From assembly GCF_932526225.1 (NCBI RefSeq), contig NC_064036.1, positions 14,377,181-14,441,180 of the forward strand: a DNA stretch of 64,000 nt, read 5' to 3'. Below, piece by piece: positions 23,091-31,368 of the stretch. The position numbers and the translations under genes are program-made. Below the pieces are notes generated by a model. The model searched no databases. It was not told where the DNA came from and was given only the letters and a program-made list of their open reading frames with translations. Within the stretch, counting starts at the first letter, position 1. Each line of letters begins with the position of its first letter. The stretch comes from Nematostella vectensis (lineage: Eukaryota; Cnidaria; Anthozoa; Actiniaria; Edwardsiidae).

Positions 23091-23496
23091 CTACGAGCTT
23101 ACCCACCTGCGCGCTCGATCTATGGAGGCCTATGTACGCCAACTCGGCGTTCTTCTGCGTTTTGCTGGGGACGTAGTAGTCGGACAGCTCGGGGGCCCGC
23201 ACCGACTCCAGGGAGGTCTGGTTGTAGAGTTTGAGCGCGTAGTCGGTGTCGGTGAAGTTCTGCTTTGCGAAGGACCCTCTCTCGCGACTTTGAGCTTGCC
23301 AATCGAGGATTTTTTGTCGCCGCTGTTGGTAGCGTCCATAGTCTTGTTGGTATTTCTCTAGGGCCTTGTCGTGCCTCTCCTTCTCGGCTAAGGCGGGGCT
23401 CTCATCGTTCGACAGGAACTATGCGAGGTAGTTGCCACCAACGAATGCAGTCGCGTTTAGGACGGCGCCGCCAACCAAAATCGCGATAGAGGCCAT
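22948..23496 (-). pseudogene. Small N-terminal-anchor virion-type protein, stop and possible fusion
   Basis: ATG at 23496 starts MASIAILVGGAVLNATAFVG, a hydrophobic anchor. A TAG follows at codon 26 (complement 23419-23421), and the same frame then runs open to 22948 through a charged coiled-coil stretch (KERHDKALEKYQQDYGRYQQ) and a conserved-looking SDYYVPSKTQKNAELAY. I recall similar small anchored proteins from Polinton/adintovirus elements, usually ending with a second membrane segment. Here the sequence after ELAYIGL instead resembles an integrase N-terminal linker, so a deletion may have joined the two genes near 23110-23125. Function unknown. Confidence 0.5.
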
Positions 23497-23580
23497 GTCT
23501 ATGCGAAGCACACTCCACGCGCTGGGTATGCGTATACGCATGCGCAAGGCGCGCACGAGTCTAACACACGGCCCACGCTA

Positions 23581-23805
23581 CTACATGGGCAGGATCTTCT
23601 GGTCCTCAAGGTAACCCTTCAAAGCGACAGCACCTGCGACGGCGGCAGTCATTTTTGCGTAGTTCATGGCGTTCGCGGAGGGATCTTTGGTGAAGTCCTC
23701 GCGTAAGACCTTGCGCCCAACCCAGCCAATACCGGCGACGAGGCCGGTTATGACTGCGGCGTCGGTGATGGTCTTTGTAATCTTGCTCTGCTGCGTCGTC
23801 GACAT
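23581..23805 (-). CDS. Small two-segment membrane protein, 74 aa
   Basis: An intact frame with an ATG at 23805. Two hydrophobic segments (AAVITGLVAGIGWV and AKMTAAVAGAVALKGYL) flank a polar linker, DFTKDPSANAMNY, and the C-terminus is EDQKILPM. The linker and C-terminus match what I remember of a recurrent Polinton/adintovirus membrane protein. It probably acts in the virion or with host membranes; no enzymatic role is visible. Confidence 0.65.
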   Translation of the reverse strand: MSTTQQSKITKTITDAAVITGLVAGIGWVGRKVLREDFTKDPSANAMNYAKMTAAVAGAVALKGYLEDQKILPM

Positions 23806-23845
23806 CGTGCGGATATGAGTGGGGCCCTCGTGTCTAAATGTCTGC

Positions 23846-24426
23846 TTACCCCATGGATAACAGCCGAGACCCGGGAGCGCGAAGCGCTGTCGCCGGAGCG
23901 CGCTCCTTGGTCTGCTGTGCGGCCGCCAGCGGCGGCCTTGCGGGCGGAGTCCCGCCGTCGGCCGCTGCGTGCGGATCAGTAGCTCGCTGGTTAACAGCTG
24001 GTGTGCGCGTGAACGCGGCAGCTAGCTCCCGCCTACGTGTGTAGAGGCCGATCAATGACACTAGAAGACCAGCGAGCCCGATGACCGAGCTGGCCGACCA
24101 GGCAGAGTTGCTCTCCGGGGCAGGTGTGTGTGCCGAAGGCATGCCAGCGCTTGCCGTTCCGGAGGCGGCATCGTCGGCGCGCAAGCGATGCCTACTAGCT
24201 TGGTCGTAAGCTTCAGAAAGCTGTCTGCCAGGGCGTCTGTAGTCAGGCTGTTATCTCGTGATTCGCGCGCCGCTGCCGTCCCGGCAGCCACAGGCGTGCG
24301 TGCAGGTTCTTGATGCCGTTTGCCAGGTTCTTGGGCAAGTTCTTGAGCAAGTTGTTCGTCAGGCTGGGCACTAGTACTTCCTTGAGGTTGCTCCATCTGC
24401 GTCGACGTGCGAACACGCGGTGTCAA
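23846..24426 (-). pseudogene. Rearranged partial second copy of the helical virion-type protein
   Basis: Two frames overlap here. One (24426 down) has a Gln/Glu/Ala-rich part, then TTDALADSFLKLTTKLVG, which duplicates the gene at 24476-25021. The other (24184 down to 23846) has ASGTASAGMPSAHTPAPES, a membrane-like segment (VIGLAGLLVSLIGLY) and an Arg-rich end. The simplest reading is one original C-terminal half plus a duplicated internal segment, broken by a frameshift at the junction. Confidence 0.45.
24188..24244. repeat. 57-bp perfect direct repeat, copy 1
   Basis: Identical to 24723-24779, starting 535 bp away. A second shorter match (CAGCGCTTGCCGTTCCGG) at 24145-24162 and 24538-24555 is 393 bp apart, so the duplicate also lost about 142 bp. 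Confidence 0.9.
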
Positions 24427-24475
24427 CTACTTGGTACCAAGTGGTAGGAGAAGTGGCGAGCTTTCAAATGAGCGT

Positions 24476-25021
24476 CTACTCTGGGATGGTGGGCTCGACA
24501 CTGTCCGCGGCTGCTACCTCGCCTTGGCTCCGCGCGTCAGCGCTTGCCGTTCCGGTGTCGGCACGACAGTCCACATGACGCGCTATGTGTAACGCCACGG
24601 CGGCCATCAAACGACCGCGGCGTAGAGCCAGGCTTCCGCACAATATGCGGAGCTCGTTGTTGACGATGTAGTCGGACACTAGGTCATTGTGAAGATCGAC
24701 CACACTGTCTATCGACAGCGCCATGCCTACTAGCTTGGTCGTAAGCTTCAGAAAGCTGTCTGCCAGGGCGTCTGTAGTCCGGCTGGCTAGAGCGGTCTCG
24801 TATCGCCTCTGGTACTTCCTCACCTCGGCGCTCATGCGTTTGACGTCGTCGTGAGTCAGGGCCTTGCCTACCATTTCTCTCGACTTCCCCGAGGCTACGA
24901 GAATCGCGAGTTCCTCCCTCGCGTCTGCTATCTCAGTTTGCTCACCTCCGGTTGCCGCCCCGGCAGGATGCGTCGAGCAGTCCAACGACTCGACGGCCGG
25001 GAGGCCTGCGGCGTCCCCCAT
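24476..25021 (-). CDS. Helical virion-type protein, 181 aa
   Basis: Start ATG at 25021 (MGDAAGLPAVES). After an Ala/Gly-rich leader the protein is helical and charged: REELAILVASGKSREMVGKA, then DDVKRMSAEVRKYQRRYE, then TTDALADSFLKLTTKLVG and a hydrophobic helix near the C-terminus. I recall this pattern from cnidarian Polintons but no function is known; a minor virion or scaffold protein is plausible. It sits downstream of the packaging ATPase on the same strand. Confidence 0.6.
   Translation of the reverse strand: MGDAAGLPAVESLDCSTHPAGAATGGEQTEIADAREELAILVASGKSREMVGKALTHDDVKRMSAEVRKYQRRYETALASRTTDALADSFLKLTTKLVGMALSIDSVVDLHNDLVSDYIVNNELRILCGSLALRRGRLMAAVALHIARHVDCRADTGTASADARSQGEVAAADSVEPTIPE
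24723..24779. repeat. 57-bp perfect direct repeat, copy 2
   Basis: The likely original copy, inside the helical protein gene at 24476-25021; it encodes the TTDALADSFLKLTTKLVG segment. Confidence 0.9.
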
Positions 25022-25097
25022 CAAGAAGACTCTTAAAGTATTCGTCGCTCATCATGCCGTGGCTAAGGTGCATATACGTTATGCCCTAGTGCGGTGG

Positions 25098-25700
25098 TTA
25101 CCGTTCAACTAGGGCGATCGTATAAGGGTAACGCAAGCAAAACTCTAACTTCGAGAACTTTTTCGTCTTGAGGGCCTTCATGTACTCTTTCATCTTCTCC
25201 TCTGAAAGCTCCGCGCCGTAGTCATGCAGGATAGCTTTCATGTCCGCCTTGCTCGGGGTATAGAAGACCACCAGGGCCGCGATATTCTCGCGGAACGGCT
25301 TCGTGATGTTGGTGAGCTGCTGCGTGATCACCCACACGCTGATACCCACGTGGCGCGCGCTGAACGCCAAGTTGACGAGCTGATCAGAGCGCCTCTTTAC
25401 GTCTTTCGAGGCCGCACATTCGTCGAGTATGATTAGCGTATTAGTGCCTTCGAAGAGAGTGGAGACAAACCTCAGCAGTACGTCGATCTGACCCGCCTCA
25501 GGTGCGATGACAAACAGACGATTGTCGCTTTCGCCGAAGCCGTCGTATGTTTTGTTGTAGACAAAGGTAGGGCACATGAGTACGATGTAGTCAAACTTGC
25601 CCCGGAAAGGGCCGCGCAGTCGGTCCACTACGAATTGGGTCTTCCCGCATGACGTCGGGCCCACGATGAGTGCGTTAAATGGGACGTTTTTTGGGTCCAT
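25098..25700 (-). CDS. A32-like (FtsK/HerA) DNA-packaging ATPase, 200 aa
   Basis: Intact frame from ATG 25700 to 25098. Walker A VGPTSCGKT at residues 13-21, Walker B TLIILDECA at 88-96, and a sensor-like SVWVITQQ at 121-128, with ARHVGIS before it. Length and motif spacing fit the packaging ATPases shared by Polintons, virophages and large DNA viruses, which pump the genome into capsids. It lies 20 bp downstream of the capsid gene in the same direction, suggesting one transcript. It is one of the best-preserved genes of the element. Confidence 0.9.
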   Translation of the reverse strand: MDPKNVPFNALIVGPTSCGKTQFVVDRLRGPFRGKFDYIVLMCPTFVYNKTYDGFGESDNRLFVIAPEAGQIDVLLRFVSTLFEGTNTLIILDECAASKDVKRRSDQLVNLAFSARHVGISVWVITQQLTNITKPFRENIAALVVFYTPSKADMKAILHDYGAELSEEKMKEYMKALKTKKFSKLEFCLRYPYTIALVER

Positions 25701-25719
25701 ACCGCTCCGGCGTATGTGC

Positions 25720-26988
25720 TCAGTATTGTATGGACTCTAGCTGTCCGTTCATAAGGTTCATTTGGGCGTCAGCCACCACAAACACGTGACAGTTTACGCC
25801 ACCCAAGGCCGCCTGCCGTGCGTTTTATCTCGAGGTGCACACCGTCGCGGGTATTGACCAATCGGAGACCACCCCCATGGATAGCACTGTAGTCCGTCGT
25901 TCGAAGGTCGATCCACAGAGCAAACTTGTTATCGCCATAGAACGACTCGTGGCCGACTGCCGGGGCAGCGGGCGCTCCGCTGTGCCCCCCCCCGGGGAGG
26001 GGCGGACGAACCGCCTTTTCGCCTCCCTCCAGAAATCCGTGGGGCGCAGGCCCTGGCTGAAGACTTTGTTTGGCATGCCGTCGATTGTAACGCGAACGCT
26101 ATTGATGTCGGGGTACACGAACTTCTCAGAGTCGCGAGTCCCTGCCGTGTATGGCTCCACAAAAAGGAGCAGCAGACCACTCATAGACCTTCGCGGCAGG
26201 TTGACACTCTCGTTAATTATGCTGTCCGTCCCTTTGCTAATCACGAAGGTCTTGTGAAGGTTCACTTGCTCGTAGAAGAACGTTGGGCCGTTGTGGTAGG
26301 CGGCGGCTGCAGACCGGGCGAGGTTGTCGTCCCTCAGGCTTTCGTACTCCAGCTCTAGATTTTTGATGCCATAGGATAATTTGGTGGCATCGGTTCCGAC
26401 TACTACCTGGTCAGGCGCTGCGAACGTGATCTCGAAGAGCAGCGCCTCGGGGAGCGCCCTTGGGTATAGCACGTCGTGGTGCGTCAGCAGAGAATGGTCT
26501 AGCGGGATGGTGTACCTCGCCCCGTGGGCGGCGCTTAGAGCGTTCTCCTTGGCGTTACTGGTCGCTTTATCGCCAGCCTTGGAGCGAAGCTTGCGCATGT
26601 TTCCTGACTGTATGCCCTGCTCCAGGCGGTCCTCTCCCTCGACCTTGGACAGGTAAAGCTCCTCATACGTCTTGAAGACGTCGTAGCGGTTGGTGTCCTG
26701 GAGCGTTTCTCCTGCAAACGTGATTTTCAGGCAGCTCACGAGATTTCGGTCGACGTTGTTCACGACGGTATTATTCGCATGGCCTGAGACGGAGAGATCG
26801 AGACCGACCCTCAAGGAGCCAGGCACGAGCGTGACGCCTTCTGATAGCTTTGGGACCGCCACATATAGCGTCTCGCCTGGGGAGGCCGTCGACGGGTTGA
26901 GAGTGACCCGGTGAACAGTTCTCTCGGCTTTCAACCCCAGAGGGATTCTGGGTGTTCGCTGGGGGTCAAGTTTATCGCTGACTGACAT
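25720..26988 (-). pseudogene. Major capsid protein (double jelly roll), frameshifted
   Basis: ATG at 26988; the first frame stays capsid-like for about 320 codons (for example LKITFAGETLQDTNRYDVFK and LYPRALPEALLFEITFAAPD). The frame changes near the long C/G run at 25985-26005, continuing as ESFYGDNKFALWIDLRTTDY. It changes again near 25795-25815, ending CHVFVVADAQMNLMNGQLES and TGA at 25720-25722. The full locus (~420 codons) is shorter than many hexon-like capsid proteins but matches Polinton capsids in its termini. The assignment rests on recognised family sequence character. Two frameshifts mean no intact capsid from this copy unless the reads are wrong. Confidence 0.8.
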
Positions 26989-27086
26989 CGTATACGCGTA
27001 AGCACATAAAGCACGAAGTCGCGTGGCTATGGTGCGGACTGTTAGACATGTCTAATATAGCATAGCACGAGTTATGCGCACGCATC
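26989..27086. promoter_or_regulatory. Divergent promoter region with 14-bp palindrome
   Basis: The 98 bp separate the capsid gene (-) from the 322-aa gene (+). TTAGACATGTCTAA at 27042-27055 is a perfect palindrome; its core AGACATGTCT fits the RRRCWWGYYY consensus of p53-family half sites. A bidirectional late promoter is plausible. Binding by any factor is inference. Confidence 0.45.
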
Positions 27087-28055
27087 ATGGGCGACGTTGA
27101 CGTTGACATTGACGATACCTTGCCGGGTGCGTCCGCCGATCGCGGGGCGATTGACGACGAGACGACGCCCCTTATCCCGTTTGACCCCGACGATGGGAAG
27201 TCAATCCCAATGACGAGCACGTCGTCGCGTACGCATGCTGCGCATAGGACGGCTTCGCAAACCACAGGAACGGCAAGCGCTGAAACCTCGTTCATCACAG
27301 AGGGTGCAGCGACAAGACTCGGTCTCCAGTTCCTCAGGGAGGAATACCCAAACCTTAAAGAGAGTCTGCTACGGTTCCAGTCAGACCGGAGGGGAAAGAC
27401 GCTAATACAGGTTCGCAAACCCAGAGGAGGGGGTTGGATTGAACCACAACAGCTGTTCAACGAGGACGGGAGCGTTCGACGGGGCGTTGCAAAGCTGAAA
27501 GGCTTCAAGCTGGCGATGGGGTCCGTGGCAGAGATAGACGCGGTCATCCAGGAGAACACCGAGCGAGTCCAAGAGCTGCAAGGGGTAGTAGCCACAGACA
27601 GGGAGACCATCAACGACCCTAACACGTCAGAGAGTCGCCGCCAAGAGGCCCGTGAGCGCAACGAGGAGAGGCTGTCCGAAATTGACGAACTAGAACGCGA
27701 AAACCGAGAGCTCGAGAACCAAAAGCCGCTAAGAGAGCGCATCAAAGAAATCTTCAAAAAGTACGGCTTTACCGTCACCGCTATCGGGTTGGCCGTAGCG
27801 ACGACGATCGCGGCCATTGTGACGTCGCTCGGCAAGTCGCTCTCCTCCGTGGCCAGAGGGGTCGGTAACGGGCTTAAGGCCATCGGTAAAAAGCTGGGCG
27901 AACTTCTCCCCGGGCTAGTAGGCAGCATCGCGAACTTCGTGTTTAAGGCTGCAGGGGAAGCGGTGAAATTCCTTGGTGAAAATGCGTGGCTGCTCATTCT
28001 AGCCGTAGTCGCGTTCTTGGTTCGTCGAATGCAAAGCAGTCATCGGAACAAGTAA
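27087..28055 (+). CDS. Membrane-active-type virion protein, 322 aa
   Basis: Intact. An acidic/Ser-Thr-rich N-terminus (residues ~1-70) is followed by a charged central part with a coiled coil (~150-215, EIDELERENRELENQ). The C-terminal third is amphipathic and Gly/Lys rich (GNGLKAIGKKLGELLPGLVG) and ends in a membrane segment, WLLILAVVAFLV, plus a basic tail. Similar proteins are common in Polinton-type elements. The layout recalls capsid proteins that disrupt or tether membranes, but that is inference. The 3' end overlaps the convergent 344-aa gene by 16 bp. Confidence 0.75.
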   Translation: MGDVDVDIDDTLPGASADRGAIDDETTPLIPFDPDDGKSIPMTSTSSRTHAAHRTASQTTGTASAETSFITEGAATRLGLQFLREEYPNLKESLLRFQSDRRGKTLIQVRKPRGGGWIEPQQLFNEDGSVRRGVAKLKGFKLAMGSVAEIDAVIQENTERVQELQGVVATDRETINDPNTSESRRQEARERNEERLSEIDELERENRELENQKPLRERIKEIFKKYGFTVTAIGLAVATTIAAIVTSLGKSLSSVARGVGNGLKAIGKKLGELLPGLVGSIANFVFKAAGEAVKFLGENAWLLILAVVAFLVRRMQSSHRNK

Positions 28056-29074
28056 TACGCCGCGGCCACCAGGAGCACCGACAACCCCACCTTGAGGGCG
28101 GCGTGGTCACTTTTCTCGCCCGACAAGGTAGGGGCCGCGCCCTCCGCGTGCACTTTCGCAGGGGCGCTTTGCCGCCAGGGCGGCGCGTGGTCAGTCGCGT
28201 GTTGCACCCTAGGATGCCCACCGGCCATGTTATGAGCACCGACTGGCTTTGTCTCGGTGTTAATCGCGTTTGCGCCGAGCTTCATGGAGTCCGTGGCTTT
28301 CTGCAGCTTATTGTTGTAGCCCACGACGCTTTGCGTGTTTATCACCAGATCGCTCGGCATCAGCCACACTCCTGGTGCGACCACAAGACTCAGTCTCACC
28401 TTGGCCTCTTGCACGGCTAACTGGTACCTTTGCACGCTTTGAGCGGTGTCGTTTTCTATGATCGCGTCTTCGAGCAGCTCCGTGAACTCCGCCTGCGCCT
28501 CCATGGCCGTCCCACCGGCCCCTGCGATGGAGGAACGGACGTTTACCTGCGCGCCAAGCACTGTGTAGACGAACGCCTCGACCGAGCGGTCGAGTCTCCC
28601 TAGACCTGCTTTTGTCAGCCCCTCGCCTTTGGGAGGCGCAAACCAGCTATATTGCACGCCCCCGCGGTCGTCGTTGCGTATGTAACCCACCTGCTTCCCA
28701 CTATTGTACGTCCCACCTTCGTCGCTAAACAGATTGAGGTGGCTCGGGTACTCGTCCGCCGCCGTGTCGTAGCCACGGATCACGTGCACGTTGCGATACC
28801 CTTCCCCCGGGTAGAACACAAACACATCGCCTAGCCCGTGGTTCCGCCCGCCTTTCCATCGGAAGTCCGGCTTACGCGGCAAACCGAACTCTATGCATAG
28901 ACGCTCGAAAGCGGCCTTCTTGTAGGGGTTACCTTTTTGCGTGAACGGGCCGTCGCCAGGCAGGGGGGCGCCGAGCTCGTAGAGTATCCTCCGGGTGGTG
29001 AAGTAGACGTGAAACCTTAGAAATCCCCTGATGACAGAGGGGAGCGTGGCGAAAGTGGGGTCAGTTAGGGACAC
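28040..29074 (-). CDS. Conserved Polinton-type protein with C-terminal anchor, 344 aa
   Basis: Intact, ATG at 29074. The N-terminal domain has aromatic-rich sequence (FLRFHVYFTTRRILYELG, then FRWKGGRNHGLGDVFVFYPG), the middle is helical (LTKAGLGRLDRSVEAFVY), the region around 280-325 is Ala/Gly/Pro rich and low complexity, and the C-terminus is a membrane segment, VGLSVLLVAAAYYLF. I recognise it as recurrent in cnidarian Polinton elements without known function; a virion protein is likely. It overlaps the next upstream gene by 14 bp in a different frame, indicating tight packing. Confidence 0.7.
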   Translation of the reverse strand: MSLTDPTFATLPSVIRGFLRFHVYFTTRRILYELGAPLPGDGPFTQKGNPYKKAAFERLCIEFGLPRKPDFRWKGGRNHGLGDVFVFYPGEGYRNVHVIRGYDTAADEYPSHLNLFSDEGGTYNSGKQVGYIRNDDRGGVQYSWFAPPKGEGLTKAGLGRLDRSVEAFVYTVLGAQVNVRSSIAGAGGTAMEAQAEFTELLEDAIIENDTAQSVQRYQLAVQEAKVRLSLVVAPGVWLMPSDLVINTQSVVGYNNKLQKATDSMKLGANAINTETKPVGAHNMAGGHPRVQHATDHAPPWRQSAPAKVHAEGAAPTLSGEKSDHAALKVGLSVLLVAAAYYLFR

Positions 29075-29501
29075 CCCACATCCGGCGGTTGCGCACCAGA
29101 CCGCAAAGTTGAGTTGCTGTGGCCAGTACCCATAGGAAGGCTCCGATAGCCACCGGCGAGACTCCTTGGCGGACTTGCGTGACTACTGTCTCTTTGAATA
29201 TGTCTCGGACCCTAGTCGTGAATGATTTGCCCTCAGCCACGTGTATCTCCAGCTGCGTGAGTAGTGGGGTGATGTCTGAGGCCGTGCTCTCCACGGGGGT
29301 CGCGGGCACGGCGTAGAGCAGCTTTTGCGCGAGGGTCAGAGACCTAGGAAAACCTAGGGGAACCGGTTTTTTTACTTGTTCGGCTATAGCGTGTTTGATA
29401 TGTTCGGCTATAGAGGCTCCCGCCGCAACTGCCGCCTTCTTCGTCTCCTCCTCCTTCCTTCGGGGGACCTCGTTCAGCATCTGCCAGCCTTCCCAATCCA
29501 T
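29061..29501 (-). CDS. Conserved Polinton-type membrane protein, 146 aa
   Basis: Intact, ATG at 29501. A charged amphipathic N-terminus (RRKEEETKKAAVAAGASIAE) leads to a C-terminal hydrophobic segment, VAIGAFLWVLATATQLCGLV, and a short basic tail. No enzymatic motif. Its 3' end overlaps the start of the 344-aa gene, and its ATG lies 30 bp from the divergent penton-like gene, so the two probably share a promoter. Confidence 0.65.
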   Translation of the reverse strand: MDWEGWQMLNEVPRRKEEETKKAAVAAGASIAEHIKHAIAEQVKKPVPLGFPRSLTLAQKLLYAVPATPVESTASDITPLLTQLEIHVAEGKSFTTRVRDIFKETVVTQVRQGVSPVAIGAFLWVLATATQLCGLVRNRRMWGVPN

Positions 29502-29531
29502 GCTTAGCCCTATTAAACACGAAGGCGGGCT

Positions 29532-30219
29532 ATGTTCAACACAATGGTGGTCCTACACGCTGTGCTCACCGGAGGTGAACTGACGCTCTTCTTCGAGCAG
29601 CCGATAAGGCGCCCTCGCTTTGTGGCGCTCCGGCAGTGCTCGCTGTTTAACAGCTGGTATAATCTCGAGCAGGAGCAGCAGATAACGACTGCAGCCTCCC
29701 TCCCGCCCATCGTTACTCTGCCAGCCGGGCACCACACGGCCGAGTCCATCGTGGAGACGATCAACCACGCTAAAAGCCAGATTCTGACCGCGAAGCTGGA
29801 TCCCCCCACCGGGAAGATCGGGCTCGTGTCCACAGGCATTGTTTTCCTGAACGCCGAGCTTTGCGCACTATTTGGCCTAGAGGCTAAAGACGGTCAGATG
29901 GGGGAGCGGGGCCTCGCACTGCCCTTGGGGGACCCCCCACTTAAGGTGACTGCCGAAAATAGAGGCCATCTACATCTTCTGCGACATCGTAGACCGCTCG
30001 CAGTGCCTCGCCTTAGACGAGCCTTCAAACGTTCTCGCTTGCCTAGAAACCCGCTGGAGGCCGCACGAGAAAGTCGTCTATGGGCCCGACATCCCCATTT
30101 GTGTCGCTGCGTCTTCCTCTGAGTTTGTCTCGAGTATCCGAATATGGATCAGGGATGACCGCGGTAGACGGGTGGACTTTAAGGACAAGCCTGTTCGCCT
30201 CGTATTAGAGCTAACATAG
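29532..30219 (+). pseudogene. Penton-like minor capsid protein, frameshifted
   Basis: ATG at 29532. The first frame (to about 29960) reads VVLHAVLTGGELTLFFEQP and later LCALFGLEAKDGQMGER; the frame changes at the A-rich GAAAATAGAGG near 29955-29962 and continues as AIYIFCDIVDRSQC, VVYGPDIPICVAAS and RIWIRDDRGRRVDF, ending VLELT at 30219. The order of strands and these motifs fit the single-jelly-roll penton proteins of Polintons, which occupy capsid vertices. The locus is about 229 codons. One frameshift separates the halves. Confidence 0.75.
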
Positions 30220-30235
30220 GCCCGACATAACAGGC

Positions 30236-30913
30236 ATGGCGAACAGCGACGTTAGCAGCGGTGGCATATCCATATATCCCCCACCCCCCAGTGCCCACCC
30301 CCCGCAAACGCCTACCGCTCCGGCAAGCACCGGCGGCGACGCGCAAAGTTTCCGACTCCAGGTAATACGTGACACTCAGGCGGTTCTAGACAATGAGATA
30401 ACGCATTATCGACAGGTGCGGAAGAAGTATAAGCGCGCCTTCGCCGTTACCCATGCTGTGTCTGTAGCATCCGGCATCGCTGCAGGGGCGCTTTCCAGCG
30501 CCTGGCTGGGAGTCTCTTTGAGTGGGATAGGGGTTCTGATCGGCGCTCCGCTGGCAGGGGTCGCTGGGCTGGTCGGTGTCGTGGGCGCGGGCGCGGGGGT
30601 GGTCTCTAGGGTTCTTACGAGCAAGGTGGCTAAACACGAAGACACGATGGTTCTAGCGGAGAGTAAGAAAAACTCGATCAGCGAGCTGGTCTCTAAGGCT
30701 CTGCAAGACGGGCGTATCTCAGACGAAGAGTTTCGGCTAATACTTCAGGAACAAGAGAGATACAACGCGCTCAAGGCCGCTATCAGAGCTCGACACGGCC
30801 TCGCACCGCATGATAAAAAAAGCGGGAAAGGGCCCTCCCTGGTGGCACGCGAAAGGATGAAAAAGAGACTGCGAAAAATTCGCGAGGAGTTCGGGAGCGA
30901 GGTGTTCGAGTAG
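30236..30913 (+). CDS. Polinton-type hydrophobic-hairpin protein, 225 aa
   Basis: Intact, ATG at 30236, 16 bp after the penton-like gene on the same strand. A Pro-rich N-terminus (PPPPSAHPPQTPTAP) is followed by a basic helix, then a long Ala/Gly/Val-rich hydrophobic region (residues ~75-130), a coiled/acidic region (DGRISDEEFRLILQEQERY) and a Lys/Arg-rich C-terminus. It recurs in Polinton-type elements by my recollection; function unknown, perhaps membrane insertion. Confidence 0.65.
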   Translation: MANSDVSSGGISIYPPPPSAHPPQTPTAPASTGGDAQSFRLQVIRDTQAVLDNEITHYRQVRKKYKRAFAVTHAVSVASGIAAGALSSAWLGVSLSGIGVLIGAPLAGVAGLVGVVGAGAGVVSRVLTSKVAKHEDTMVLAESKKNSISELVSKALQDGRISDEEFRLILQEQERYNALKAAIRARHGLAPHDKKSGKGPSLVARERMKKRLRKIREEFGSEVFE

Positions 30914-31081
30914 AACTCAGGTTTAAACGCCACGCCGGCGGCTTTGAACTCACGGCCGAAAAACGGTTACTCCACGCTCCGTAGGTTGGCGGCCCTCCTC
31001 GTTTTCGCGGCCCACCGCTATTTGCCCCAAAAAGTCGTGTACGCGCAAGTCCTTGGGCTTTCACGCGCCCGGCCTACACCC

Positions 31082-31362
31082 TAATTATTCATGAACGCGA
31101 AACACCTGCAGCCCTAATCGATTCATGCACGCGAAACACCGGCCCTAATTGATTATTCGTGTACGCGAAATCTATTTTGCCTACATTAACTTTTGCCGAT
31201 TGTTTATGTACGTGAAATCGTTTTGGCCTACATTAGCTTTTGCCGATTGTTTATGTACGTGAAACATTATCTGCCTGATATATAGAGACGGGGCTGGGAG
31301 GCCCGGAGGGGCGATCCGCGCCTCCCAGGCCGTTTTACTGAAACTACCCAGTCCCCCCCCCC
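31082..31362. repeat. Right terminal inverted repeat
   Basis: Complement of 17895-18176; differs at about seven positions (for example GTAAAAC vs GTGAAAC) and in the length of the terminal homopolymer. About 97% identity indicates fairly recent insertion or gene conversion between ends. Confidence 0.9.
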
Positions 31363-31368
31363 AATTCA
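31363..31368. repeat. Right target-site duplication AATTCA
   Basis: Matches 17889-17894 and abuts the terminal C run of the element. Confidence 0.85.

Larger units (their letters stand above)
17895..31362. mobile_element. Polinton/adintovirus-like element, 13,468 bp
   Basis: The element is bounded by ~282-bp inverted repeats and a 6-bp AATTCA duplication, and is far richer in GC than its surroundings. Gene order: Cys-rich protein (+), PolB-like/helicase (+), integrase (-), two small membrane-type proteins (-), helical virion-type protein (-), packaging ATPase (-), major capsid (-), then a membrane-active-type protein (+), two conserved proteins (-), penton-like protein (+) and a hydrophobic protein (+). 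Capsid, penton and ATPase together mark a virus-like DNA element of the Polinton/adintovirus group. Frameshifts or stops affect the replication gene, integrase, N-terminal membrane protein, capsid, penton and Cys-rich gene, so this copy is probably not autonomous. It lies in intron 1 of the mucin gene. No cysteine protease gene was recognised. Confidence 0.93.

Noticed and set aside
26972-27997. 341-codon - strand frame opposite the 322-aa gene
   Set aside because: Ser/Leu-rich shadow of the GC-rich + strand gene; the + strand has coiled-coil and membrane features and lies in the expected gene order.
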